DNA of 64,000 bases from Glomus cerebriforme (taxonomy: Eukaryota > Glomeromycota > Glomeromycetes > Glomerales > Glomeraceae). Shown here piece after piece: positions 51,657 to 62,212 of this stretch. The notes beneath the pieces are model-generated. The model was not told the DNA's origin, made no database searches, and was given only the letters and a program-made list of their open reading frames with translations. Position 1 is the first letter of the stretch; every line of letters starts with the position of its first letter. The stretch lies in assembly GCA_003550305.1 (NCBI GenBank), contig QKYT01000512.1, positions 1 through 64,000 of the forward strand, written 5' to 3'. Made by a program: the position numbers and the translations under genes.

Positions 51657-53887
51657 CTATGGTGCTCGTTCCTCTAAATCAGCACCTTCTGCATCTGGTG
51701 CTGATGCTGGTGCACCTCCAGATTTTTTCTTTGACACACCAGAAACAATATCATCAACACGAAGAAGTAAACAGGCAGACTAAAAAAAAAGGGAAAAAAA
51801 TAATACGCCATTAGTTTTGTTTATTAAACACATTTCATGAACAAATAAAAAATATAACATTATACCTCAATCGCTGTTTTGATGGTTTGCACTTTTACAG
51901 CATTTGGCTCCCAAATACCATATTCATTCATATCAACAACTGCACCAGTTTCACCATCAATACCCCATGAATGATGTCCCGTAGCATGTTTAGCCTATTC
52001 AAGAAAATTTAATATGAATCTACATCATTATAAAAAGATTATGGCATCAATAAAATTTGAAAGTTACCCTCAATTGTGTTAGAACTTTAATAGGATTTCC
52101 ACCACAATTTTGAATCAAAGTTCTTGGAATAACTTCCATGGCTTCTGCCACAGCTTTATAAGGCCATTGTTCTATTCCCACTAATTTCTTTGAATTTTCG
52201 GCCAACCTCACACTTACAGCCATTTCTGTAGCTCCACCTCCAGGAGCTAATGATGGATTAAAGAACACATTTCTAGAAACAGACATTGCATCTTGAAGAT
52301 TACGTTCTATCTCATTGAGAATATCTTTGGATGGACCACGAAGTAGAATTGTGCATGCCTTCGGATTTTTGCATTTTGTAAGAAAAGTGAAATATCTTTG
52401 AATAAAAAAAAATTATTAATAAAAATATATATGATCTTTTAAAAATTGATTTTTTATTATTAATAGACTCACTCATCACCAATCTTTTCAATAGAAAATG
52501 AACCACATTCTGTACCAACGTCTTCCTCTTTTAAATCATCCAAACGGTTTACTATAGTGGCGCCTACGGCACGAGCAATACGATTATTATCAGTTTTACG
52601 GACACGTCGAATAGCAGAAATATTTGCCTTTAATAAATAATGCTGTGCAAGATCTATAACAACAATAAATAAGTTAATATAAATATAAAGATACATTACA
52701 AACAAAGTTTTTAATAACTTACCAGAAACACCCTTTTCGGTGAATACAATGTCAGGTTTAACTGAAATAATCGCATCACACATCTCCTTAATTTGTTCTT
52801 CTTCAATCTGTAATAATCTGTTCCAATGATCTTCATCCATTATTTCTGCTGTTGTTTGAGATTCTCCTTTTTTATATTCCAACGGACAATCCAAAAGAAC
52901 TATACGTGGATTCTCAATATGACGGCGCATGGCAGGGTGAGTAACATCTTTATTCAACATAACACCATCCAATACTTTGGAATCTTCAATCTCACCACCA
53001 GGAACCTTGAAGTAATAAAAAAATTTTAAAAAAGAAATTCTAGTATCAATAAATAGTTGATCTTAAGTACCTTTTCAACTCTAGCGTATCTTTTAATATC
53101 AACTTCCCGTTTTCCCTCGTCATCTTTGGCTACTGTTCTAACAGCATCTAATGCCAATTTACACATTAAGTCACTCCAACGACTTGCAAATTTTGTACCA
53201 ATAGAACCTTTAACTAAATTCAACATTTCCTCATGGTTTTCAACGTCCAATGGTTTTGAAATCTCATTAATTATTTTAACGGCATCTTCAAGGGCCTTTT
53301 TAAATGCTGATATAATAATGATTGGATGGATATTTCGTTCAAGGTAAGGTAATGCCTGTGCAAGCACTTCACCAGCTATTTGTATAAAGTAAGTACTCGT
53401 GTTTCAGTAAATAAACATAACGAAAATATAAAATGATTGTGATTTAAACTTTATTTACCCAAAATTATAACACTAGTAGTACCGTCACCGACTTCTTCAT
53501 CCTGCGTTCTGCTCAACTCAATCATACTCTTTGCTGCTGGATGAGCTACTTCAACTTCACGAAGAATTGCGTTACCATCATTTGTAAGTACAATACCACC
53601 CATTGGATCAAGAAGCATTTTGAGCATAGAACGAGGTCCAAGACAGGTACGAATAACATCGGCAACGGTCTATATTAACAACAATATTATTATACGACTC
53701 ATATATCGATCAACTAATTCCAACATTCCGACAATCCATTACCTTAGCCGCTGTGATATTAGAGATTTGGGCTTTCCTCCCAACCTCTCGTTCTACATTA
53801 GTATCTATAATTTTGTTAATTTTTTTTTTTATTTAGGTTAATTTAAATATAAAATTTCATACTCATAACAATCACTGGTGCCTGCAT
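51657..53887 (-). CDS. CCT3: chaperonin TCP-1 subunit gamma (CCT3), 548 aa, nine exons
   Basis: Exons (minus): 53887-53863, 53804-53743, 53669-53459, 53375-53071, 53005-52723, 52653-52473, 52395-52068, 51994-51866 and 51779-51657. They total 1647 nt, in frame, from ATG to TAG. All eight introns (58-86 bp) are GT-AG. The product is the gamma subunit of the cytosolic TRiC/CCT ring, which folds actin and tubulin using ATP. Family marks: LLDPMGGIVLTNDGNAILRE (residues about 48-67), the ATP-binding GDGTTS (90-95), KKGESQT, DLAQHYL, RRVRKTDNNRIARA, KACTILLRG, GGGATEMAV, and a C terminus of IVSG followed by a Gly/Ala/Ser-rich tail. The subunit-specific match to gamma (VEREVGRKAQ start, WGIDGETGAVVDM, GIWEP) is strong. 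The length equals that of animal and yeast orthologues. It is the only clear housekeeping gene here and shows no damage, unlike its neighbours. Confidence 0.97.
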
Positions 53888-54142
53888 TTTTCGTTGATTC
53901 AAATTAATAAATGAAATAAATTTTAGTCAAAGTTTAGATAGATGCAAGATCTAACCGTAAAATTTTTCGAGGATCCACCTGTCACCCCTTTTCTTAAATA
54001 TGATTGGCCCAAAAACCGTAGTATGTGGCACAGCAGTCACAAATTTTTGTGTAACTTTATCTTAGAAAAATATTTTTCATCTCGCAATAAAAAATAAGGG
54101 CAAAGAATATTTTTCTATATTTCAAATTAAAACAAATGTACC
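53888..54142 (-). promoter_or_regulatory. CCT3 upstream region
   Basis: About 255 bp between the CCT3 start codon and an inverted-repeat element. No TATA box or named factor site can be assigned with confidence. CpG-containing words are more common here than in the flanking relics. Confidence 0.35.
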
Positions 54143-54313
54143 ATGTAGTTTCGTAATTAAGCACCTTTTTTATAATGTTGGAGTATTTTTTATTTTAAAT
54201 AAAAATTTCATATGGCCCGAATTATTGTATCTATAATTCTGGCCGGGTGCTTATTTTCGGTGTCTTTATAGGTTGTAGGCCGGGGTGCTTGAGCTTAATT
54301 TCGGAACTATAAG
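54143..54313. mobile_element. MITE-like inverted repeat in the CCT3 promoter region
   Basis: The left arm GTAGTTTCGTAATTAAGCACC matches, with a few differences and a 3-nt insertion, the reverse complement of the right arm (TATAGTTCCGAAATTAAGC then AGCACC). The centre contains GGCCCGAATTA and TAATTCTGGCC, another inverted pair (54212-54247), and a GCCGGGGTGC word. It lies about 255 bp upstream of the CCT3 start codon. Confidence 0.65.
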
Positions 54314-54834
54314 ATATTTTATTAAATTTTAATAAACAAATACAAAAATTTTAAAGGATTTATTCAATCCTTTGTCGTTATCCTAAATCATTTGGCATTT
54401 ATTATTTGATTATTTGTCATATGCTTAAATAATACCAAATTCTTTACATTTTTTCTTGTTACTTTTTTTTTTTACATTTTTTATTATTTTTTAAGTCAAA
54501 AATATGGGCAAAAAACCACATTTTTGGCTAATCATAAAAATTGAAGATAACCAACTATTTATTAAAAATTGCAAACAATTGGAAGAATCATATATCCTAC
54601 AACTATAAAATAGAAATTAGAATTTCTATTTAAAGAAAATTTTAAAACATTAAGGGGAGGGTGTACGAAAATCATTTTTGATATACTGTAAATCACGCGT
54701 CAAATTTTTTTTGTATAACCAAAACACTATAAACACAAATTATTATAATTTCTGCAAAAATTATACCATAATTTTTATTTAACAAAATAGAGCCAAGTTT
54801 GCATATTAGCATACCCTTTATAACAATATTACTA
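54314..54834. other. AT-rich spacer
   Basis: No frame or motif supported. Confidence 0.45.
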
Positions 54835-55205
54835 GATAAAACTTTACTATTTTCAATTGGTTTCGCAATATAATATCTTCTTGAACTAAATCATGAACAA
54901 CTAAATCAGTCAAGGCAAAATGAACTAAATCTTTAGTTTTCAACACCTTTCTTTTTTCAGTTGAATATATGGGCAGAGTATTCCAATTTTTTTGTTTTAT
55001 TTTTGCAGTTTTACCACCTCTAAATACATCTACCATATTATCTGGACCAATTTGTTTGCTCATTTGCATAAGATATTCTACTACTTCTATCAACTTTATT
55101 ATTTCTTCTTTACCATCAAGTAAGTTTTAGCTTATCAGCAATTCGATTAATACAATTTACATATTTCACATATAGGTATTACTAAAGAGAAGCCATGCAA
55201 TATTA
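54835..55205 (-). pseudogene. RecQ-family DNA helicase fragment (zinc/RQC region)
   Basis: The frame 55093-54818 contains MSKQIGPDNMVDVFRGGK, then NWNTLPIYSTEKRKVLKTKD and LTDLVVHDLVQEDIIL. This is the layout of a RecQ C-terminal winged-helix (RQC) domain ('lvdvlrGsk.kki......styg......k.li..Li..gyL'). Just upstream, in shifted frames with stops (about 55190-55100), Cys-containing words and INRIADK resemble the preceding zinc-binding segment. The helicase core is absent. In an intact gene this domain would help unwind DNA in the nucleus. Here it is a truncated relic. Confidence 0.55.
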
Positions 55206-55720
55206 AGATTAATTATGCTCAGGTAAATCTAATACTTGACTCATGTTTTAAAGCGCTAAGCCAAAAGAGTTTCAATAATATTAACGTATTTTATTTCTTA
55301 GAATCTGGCGTAACTTAAAAGTACATTCTAAACAAATAAGAAAAAATGAACTGCAGATCAAGCGTTTGGAAATGACTATTTTAACTTTCTGTACAAGTAG
55401 TAGTGAATACCAAATTAATCTTATGAAGTTTGCGATCAAAGAAAATTCTGATTTATTTCAAAGCAATATGAAAAGAGTAATAGGTATAATTGTTAGACTA
55501 CTAAAAGATAGGGTTAATATTAGTAATTTTCCAACTAGTAAGAGGGTTAGAATTGAAAAATTTATCAAAAAATAATATGTATCCTGGGCTATGTCCCATT
55601 TATTTGCATGTATTAATAAAAAAATTTTTCTTAGCAAAATGATTGGTATTACAAATTGTAACGTGCATGTGATTTTTTTTATTTTGAATATTTATATTCA
55701 GTATATTAGTTTTATAGATT
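55206..55720. other. spacer with weak frame
   Basis: The 69-codon plus frame at 55366-55575 has no recognised domain. The opposite-strand frame 55600-55983 is the shadow of the coiled-coil relic. Confidence 0.4.
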
Positions 55721-56385
55721 ATGTTATCAAAGCTTGAATTATTAAGACAGCACATTAGCAAGCTTGAGACTAAGAACGCTAAGCCTAAGGCTGAGAAAGC
55801 TAAACTTCTAAAGCAAGTTATTGAGAAAGATGTTAAGTATGATGCTAAGAATACTGAACTCAGGTCTAGAGTCAAAGAACTTGAAGCCAGGCTCACAATA
55901 TTAGAACAGAGTATTACTGAAGAAATTGGACAGCCATAAAATGATAAGAAAATAAAAGCAGAAGTATGGATTTGCTTAAGCAAAAGTCTGATATCAGCTG
56001 TTGATGTAACTGGGTCTATGGTAGACTAGCAAAATCATGCTGATACCAAGTTAATGAAAGAGATATCAGATAAGGAAAAAGATGATTTAGTTCCTGAAGA
56101 ACCTGCTAACTTATCTAATAATAAAACAAATAATGCAATACCAGAAGTAACTGTACCTGCCAGCCCTTCAATCTATGAAGAGAATAGAAAAATTGATGAA
56201 TTCTTAAATGTGATAAATAAGAAGAAGGTTGATGAAATCAAACAAAAGAAGTGAGAGAAGAAACTTCAAGATGATTCATTATTAGATAGGAGTAACTGTT
56301 CACAAAAAGAATCTGAATTCAAAAATAGTTGTATCTTCATTGGATTCTGCCAAATAGAAAGTAGAACAAGATTTAAAGCATGAGT
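55721..56385 (+). pseudogene. decayed coiled-coil protein gene
   Basis: Starts with ATG at 55721. Residues 1-72 are an excellent Leu/Glu/Lys heptad region (MLSKLELLRQHISKLETKNA onward). The same frame continues after TAA (55937-55939), TAG (about 56027-56029) and TGA (56252-56254) through an Asn/Glu/Pro-rich linker (VPASPSIYEENRKIDEFLN) to about 56385. Retention of one frame across three stops, without an indel, indicates recent inactivation by point mutation. I believe it belongs to a multicopy fungal family, but its function is unknown. Confidence 0.55.
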
Positions 56386-56459
56386 TATCTGCATATGAAA
56401 AGCAAGGAATCTACTTTTGTAAATAAAGAATATATTATTATTTTAATATAATGTCACTA

Positions 56460-58479
56460 ACTCTTTTTGAATTTCGGTTGTTTCTTTACCAAGACACTCT
56501 ATCATATACACATTATAATTGTTGGAGTATTCACATGATAGAAAATGACATCTTCCTAATGTTTGGATTCCAGCCCTATAAAATTCTTTTTGCTACATTT
56601 GTTCTAAAAGTTTTTTATCTTCTCCAGTTCCAAGTAAACCTTTTAAAATTTTATCGCTTTCTTTACAAATAATTGTAAAGTACTTACAATAAATTCATAT
56701 AATGAACCAGAAGTAGAACTAGCACATGTTTCACTCCCATAATGTTGTTGAAAGAATAATCACTCAATAAGAGGTGCTGAAAAACATAGACAACTTAGAT
56801 TATCAACAACAAAAATCCCAGTTTTGATTAAATATTTATGATTATCATCATTATCTGAGAATACAGTTCTCCCATTTAAGTAAAAATATTCACATATTTT
56901 CTTTTGTGTTTTAGAAAACTTATCAAGTTTGGACGTGGCATGGGAACTATTGATAGTTTGATCAAATCTAGGTGAATGTAGGTACTATAGATTTCTTTCC
57001 AAATCAACTCTTAATTACGAATTTTACTTTGCATTTCATCCTTTGTATGTTGCAATATGTGATGAACAAAACCAACATGACCAGCTGTTGCATGATAGAT
57101 ATGCAAAGCAAATTGTGAGATAATGTAGTCATCACTTGACAAACCAAAGTTCCTGATGCAGTAATCCTTAACATATTCTTCTAGCTCTTTATTAGTAAAT
57201 CTGATATTTATAAGACCCATGCTATTCTCTGGTGGTATATGGAGAGGAGTCAAAAGTCCTGCAGATTTGGCACCATATCCATATGCAGCAAACATAATGA
57301 CACTAAGGTTTGTCCCTTGAAGGCACACTTTAATGGTATCCCAGAATTCATCTGCAGTTCCTGTATTCTTCATACTTACATCAGCTTTTTCCATACTTTC
57401 ATAGATCCTCTGAGTTTCGTCCATTATTAAAACAGTTGGAATTTTTTGACACAGTCCTACCCATTTGTACCATTCTATGCTGACAATCATCTTCCACACC
57501 TCACAAAATGTATCATATTCGCATTTCTTTCACACAGAAGACCCCCATAGCAATGAAACTCTTATTACTCTGAGTAGTTTTGGTGAGTTGTTAATTACTA
57601 AGTAATTTTCCAATAATTGGGCTAGTGAAGTTTTGCCAGAATAGGGAGGAGCCCGAAAAAGAATCACCCACCTCTGCTTAAGTATTTTGGCCAGGGAAGA
57701 CACAAGCTCAGATCTTTGGTTGATATCAGGTAGTGATTCGGGCTAAACCCTCTGACGAATTCCTAAACTAGTTTCGCCTCAAACCCAAACTCTCCTAAAC
57801 CACTTTAGCCCGAATCACTAATATCAGGGTCAGTAAGAGAGATACCCTCAGCAGTATAAGCATCTTGTTCAAGTTTAACTAGCATCGTACCACCAAGACC
57901 ATCTAAAGAGAAGTTACGGTTAAAAATATATAAGCATTGCAATTAAGAAATACCAACTTATACGTACCTCGTCGAGGCAGATAGCCAAATTTTGCAATGT
58001 AATGAGATACATCAGTGAGCCCTTGATCTAGTACAAAGCAAGCAGAGAGAAAGGTGGTCAATACATTATATAGAAAACAGATAGCGAAATTATCTTTTCG
58101 AGAAATAAAAAATTAGGAGACATTTACTAGTGGCCGGAGGCTGTATGATGATACGGATATTCTTGGAGTCATACGTAAAGATGTCACCAATATCATCAAC
58201 TGGAGACAACTTTTTACCTCCGAGTTCTTGTATAATAATATTTTCTTCCTCCATATCACGGGATCTGCTTTGAAGTTTTCTCAGTTTAACGTTCTCTGTA
58301 TCGTAAGGAATATCCACCAACCATAGCCTCAAATCGCAGGAATCAAAACTTTTGTCTTCGAAACTATTCTTTTTCTTCTCATAGATCATATCTTTGAGCT
58401 CCACAATGGTCATTTTTGTCTCTCCGTCAACTATAAAGATGCTACCAAGATCGGTACCTATCACAAAACAAAACACCAT
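56460..58479 (-). pseudogene. Crinkler (CRN)-type effector-like gene, interrupted
   Basis: Exon 1 (58479-58128) encodes the ubiquitin-like Crinkler header: MVFCFVIGTD start, LRLWLVDIPYDTENVKL and IIQELGGKKLSPVDDIGDIF. Exon 2 is 58027-57968 and exon 3 starts at 57902; junctions are GT-AG and in phase. Exon 3 encodes a P-loop NTPase: Walker A APPYSGKTS (about 57635-57660) and Walker B VLIMDE (about 57420-57440). Damage: a 90-bp MITE (57731-57820), an in-frame TGA at 57530-57532, TAA at 57011-57013, a frameshift near 56975 and TGA at 56760-56762. The downstream part is still recognisable to about 56460, but no C-terminal nuclease domain follows. Such proteins are known as secreted, host-nucleus-targeted effectors in oomycetes and occur in mycorrhizal fungi. 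No classical signal peptide is visible here. Confidence 0.8.
57731..57820. mobile_element. 90-bp hAT-type MITE inserted in the Crinkler exon
   Basis: Perfect 17-bp terminal inverted repeats TAGTGATTCGGGCTAAA (57731-57747 and inverted at 57804-57820) are flanked by an exact 8-bp direct repeat ATATCAGG (57723-57730 and 57821-57828). TAGTG ends and an 8-bp target duplication are hAT hallmarks. Omitting the element and one duplication restores the reading frame across the site, showing that it landed in an intact exon. It introduces a stop in the Crinkler frame. Confidence 0.92.
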
Positions 58480-59536
58480 GATTCTGATGAAATATCTGCA
58501 AACGCGAAAATCGAGGGTTAAAAATAAGGGTCAAAAAATTAACTTTTCAGTAAAATGTCAAACAAAGACCTTTTTGTATATTTTGTATATTTTCAGGTGG
58601 GAAGATTTCAGTTTGACCGTTTAATTGATTCATATTGTATTTATATTAAATCAGCAAAAATCGGTTGATATATGATGATGATGGGTGACGAGTGACGAAA
58701 TGTTCTAGATACTTCGAAAAATTTTATCAGGTTTTGGTGAAACTTAGGTGGGGTTCGGTTCTCGCTGAATCAATTATCTTCGTTAATTACGCGGTGGTGA
58801 CAATCACTGCCAGAAATATAAATTCTACGTTATGACTTATGATGAATTTGCACAGTTATGTTGGCCGGAATTTAATTATTTAACAGTTAATCTAATGAAC
58901 AACGCTTTAAACTTTATAGTAAAACTAGGGCTATTTGAATTCGTTTAAGGTCATTCGAATGACATGCCAATATTGAACGTATAAAATAACAAAAATACCA
59001 AAATTGCAGAATGGAAAATCGGAGCAATCTGGGGACTATTTATAAAAAAGAATTTGGTGTAACATAGTCACAGTCTTATCACATGTCAAGAGCACAATGG
59101 CAAAATTACTGGAGAAATATTTCTATTGCGACTTCAGAGCTTGCAAACTATTTATTTTTTGTATAGATTCCCGAGGACCTTACTATTACAGAACGCAAAC
59201 AGCATAAATTTTCGGTGGGTGCTTTACTAAGGTTAATGCTTTGAACTGTTGATTTATTTTCCGACACTGCATATCTCATAACTGACGACCGTTTTATTTT
59301 ATCCAAGGGCAAATGAACCGGATTGTGGAGTTAGTCTTAGGATAATGTATTAGCATAGATAGTTTAAACAAACATATTAATAATTTGTTTGGTCGTTCAC
59401 ATTGGGTTATGATTTTAACATGTATATGATGCGTGTTGCGCCTGAGAAATTTTTTATTCTATTTTTGCGTAATTCCGGATGAATAGAATTATAGTGAGAA
59501 AATAAGTGGAATCTCAAAAGCATTTAAAGCTTTTTT
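58480..59536. other. intergenic, upstream of the Crinkler relic
   Basis: The sequence is more GC-balanced than the deserts. It should include the former Crinkler promoter. A GGCCGGAATTTAATTA word near 58862 is similar to words inside the elements at 14508 and 54143. No gene is supported; the plus frame 58394-58624 is a shadow of Crinkler exon 1. Confidence 0.4.
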
Positions 59537-60624
59537 TTATCCGATAAGACCCAACTCTCGAAGATGATTTGGAATGACTACATATGGATCGTCGTAATAC
59601 CAAACATATCTTAGAGCAATCCCATTCTCTTCACAGAGTTCCTTTTTGATCTGATCACGCATCAACTGCTTTTTAAATTCTTCCAGATCTTTATGAAAGT
59701 ATTTTACATGTTGCTCATGTTGTTTGCCTTGTGGATAGTAGATGTCAAGTTCTAGTCCTTGAGAATGTTTAGATGTTTTTAAGAAGTCTGGTTGGCGGAT
59801 GCTGGAAGGTGGGCCAAGAATATTAGTTATGACTTCCCGACATAGATTTTTATGTTTATTTAAGCAATATGGACACCAAGTTTTAACATGCTTAATGCTA
59901 TTAAAATTGGCAAACCATTTATGACCCTTACTACACATCCATTGCATCAGAACACAGAGATTTATATATTCTGTAGAAAGACACATACCTCCTCTACTGT
60001 GAGCGATTTCCTTAGCTTCCAAAAGACCACAGGGAAGATTACCAGCACATTGTGTGCACCATCTTCCCATATTTTTTATTTGATAAAGGGTTGTAGACCA
60101 TTCATGACCTTTGGCACATTTCCAAAGCATCGGGGTATTTGTATTAACATATTCTGTATAAAGGCATTTACCACCTCGTTCTTGTGCAATATTATTTGCT
60201 ATATCAATATTGAATTGTCATTGACTACATTTTCAGTGCTGTGTGTTATGTCTTTGGATTGGGGTACATTCTTGTTCTAGTGGTTCTCTTAAGAATATCC
60301 TTTGCTGAAGCCTTCCACTTATGACCTTCTTTACACTGCCATTCAAGAGGATCCCATCTATTAATATACTCAGTTGCAAGGCAAAGACCTCCTTTCTTTT
60401 TTGCAAACTTCCTCATATCTTCAATTGTTCGAGTATGATGATTTTCAACTACATACCATGGGCACCATGTTTTTTCATTCTTTACACTAGTAAGTGTTGC
60501 ATAAATGATCCTTAGCACATTTCTAAAGCATTGGCATCTGACAATTGATATATCTTTCAGAGATGCATTCACCTTCTCTGCTATGTGTGATCTCTTTAGC
60601 AACATCCAAAGTTAATTTTGCCAT
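59537..60624 (-). pseudogene. treble-clef repeat / nuclease-like gene, copy 2
   Basis: Read from ATG at 60624-60622 it encodes four zinc treble-clef modules of the form 'GG.CL.TEYIN.....W.C.kGH.W......iK....WC..C', then a C-terminal part (LCREVITNILGPPSSIRQPDF, LELDIYYPQ, LCEENGIALRYVWYY) resembling a restriction-endonuclease-like fold. The last two modules plus this part form one clean frame, 60130-59537. Module 1 has a TAG at 60523-60525 where the pattern wants Trp. Frameshifts occur near 60510 and 60245, with stops around 60190-60235. The nuclease-like part lacks eight codons, including the FAIEV strand still visible in copy 1 (45375-46550). Related modular proteins are thought to bind or cut nucleic acid. 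This copy is probably dead, although the clean 198-codon end could be expressed. Confidence 0.7.
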
Positions 60625-60929
60625 TAATATTTTACACTAAATTTCAAAAGGCCATGATATTATTTCATTTCATGCTTTATTCCTCCCTTTAAATGTGATC
60701 TACTCCAATATCTTTTATTAGTTTCATTTTTACTTAGCCAGCCGGCCTCTTTCTCACATATTACTTTACAAAAATATAATAAAGATAGAATTTTTAAACG
60801 TATTTTGTATTTTACAAGTGATATTTATTAATTACATTTGCTTATTAATACAGCTATAATTGTAAAAAAAAAACAGCTAGATCATTAAAATGCTATAAGC
60901 ACTATACAGTACTAATACCATATTTCTTA
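60625..60929. other. short spacer
   Basis: AT-rich. Nothing recognised beyond a GCCAGCCGGCC word near 60738. Confidence 0.4.
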
Positions 60930-61172
60930 TTATTCTTCCAAACTCTTTTCTTTCCCACCATAATTAATAGTAACATTAATTATATTCGCACTTTGAGAGA
61001 ATGCGGAGAGTATTGGAGTGACAGGTCTGCTTAAAGGACCTCTGGCAGAAACTACAGGAGTCTCAATAAAAGGTGTTACCAGTCTTAATGCTGGAGGGGA
61101 GATCTCAAATAAATCCATAATATCCAATGTTCGCTTAAATCTAGTGTTTAATGAGCAGGATGATGAACTCAT
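60930..61172 (-). CDS. small open frame of unknown function, 80 aa
   Basis: ATG at 61172-61170, TAA at 60932-60930. The composition is protein-like: a Ser/Cys-rich start, a central Pro/Thr/Val stretch (SPPALRLVTPF), ARGPLSRPVTPIL, and an end resembling a beta strand (INVTINYGGKEKSLEE). Codon usage is less AT-extreme than the flanks. The frame is also open upstream for about 12 codons before a stop, so it may be the last exon of a larger gene. I do not recognise the family. The antisense frame 61018-61233 is treated as its shadow. Confidence 0.4.
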   Translation of the reverse strand: MSSSSCSLNTRFKRTLDIMDLFEISPPALRLVTPFIETPVVSARGPLSRPVTPILSAFSQSANIINVTINYGGKEKSLEE

Positions 61173-62212
61173 CCTGCTTGATTCCTTAACACTTCCACTA
61201 TGTGCTTGTCTGAATTATGGTTCTATTAAATAAAATAGATATGTTATTATTAATGAAAAACCTCTTAAAAAAATTTCTCTGAAAGCATACTAAGCTTTAG
61301 CTAAAACTTCGTTAAGAATTCTTCATAAATATCTTTCCAATTAGACTCCTTTTATTTCCGGTCTTTTCTTTATATTTTTTCACTGTCTAAAAAAATAATA
61401 AGTATTATTGACTGGACAGGTTTTCATAGAAGACAAGCAGGCAGTCCAAGAAGATCTATGCTACTTATGTAAAAAGCTTTCATAAGACCTAAGAATTTTT
61501 TATGGCAGGCTTCACTAGTGAAGTAATTAGTATTTTCTTAATCATTTATTTTTTTCGCAATCTCGTTCTAAAAGAAATACTTCTTTTTATTTGTAGTAGT
61601 GTGATACTTCACATTTCATTTTTTTCATTCGTCAATGAAGATGCGAAGCTGAGTGTCAGAGAACTCCATAGTTAATTTCTTTTTATATGACGAGAAGATT
61701 CTCTAAGTGTCTGTTTTATAAAACAATATTGAGTAATGTGTTAGATCATTGTGAGGCAAATTAATTGATCAATGTAATGATTTAATCAAATAATAACAGT
61801 GGCTTAGCTAGCATATCAATAGATCAAGAAAGGTAAAATCTGATTGGCCGATCATCTCGTAATTTATAAAAATTCTAAAACTATCCCAGAACTGTCATAG
61901 AACTGATGCAGGGATTTAGGAAGAACACATGTGATACAAATTTTATAGTTTGGTGATCAGATCTAATTTAACTGAATCAAAAAAATATGAATCTGAATAA
62001 TCAAATCTGATATTCAGAATTATCTTTTACAGCGAATTTAGAAAGCTTATCAACTTTTCATCCAAGTGCTTCAGCAGTAGCTAAATTAAATCCATCAAAT
62101 TTGCTTTCATTATCTAAAAAAGATTCAGAGATGGTAAGTCATTTATACTAACATTCAAGTATTGTAAGAATAAAAACCACTTATCTTTCTTTAACTTATC
62201 CTTCTGAATCTT
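61173..62212. other. spacer with gene scraps
   Basis: Around 61390-61270 the minus strand has a coding-like scrap (TVKKYKEKTGNK, then in another frame DIYEEFLTKF) preceded by a TTTTTAG acceptor-like sequence. At 62033-62133 the plus strand has a 101-nt open segment flanked by TTTTACAG and GTAAGT (LESLSTFHPSASAVAKLNPS) that looks like an internal exon. Neither can be linked to a complete gene. Confidence 0.4.
62033..62133 (+). other. candidate internal exon
   Basis: Open plus-strand segment bounded by a polypyrimidine-AG (62031-62032) and GTAAGT (from 62134). The encoded segment is Ser/Leu/Asn-rich and ends LSLSKKDSEM. It lies just downstream of, and in opposite orientation to, the zinc-knuckle frame. 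No adjoining exons were identified, so it is tentative. Confidence 0.3.

Noticed and set aside
53057..53347. 96-codon plus frame opposite CCT3
   Set aside because: Shadow of a CCT3 exon, as are 52826-53029 and 53620-53841.
57239..57430. Plus frame opposite the Crinkler NTPase exon
   Set aside because: Shadow of the minus-strand coding sequence, with no independent signal.
60018..60280. Plus frames opposite the treble-clef gene
   Set aside because: They mirror Cys/His-rich coding sequence on the minus strand; no domain when read on the plus strand.
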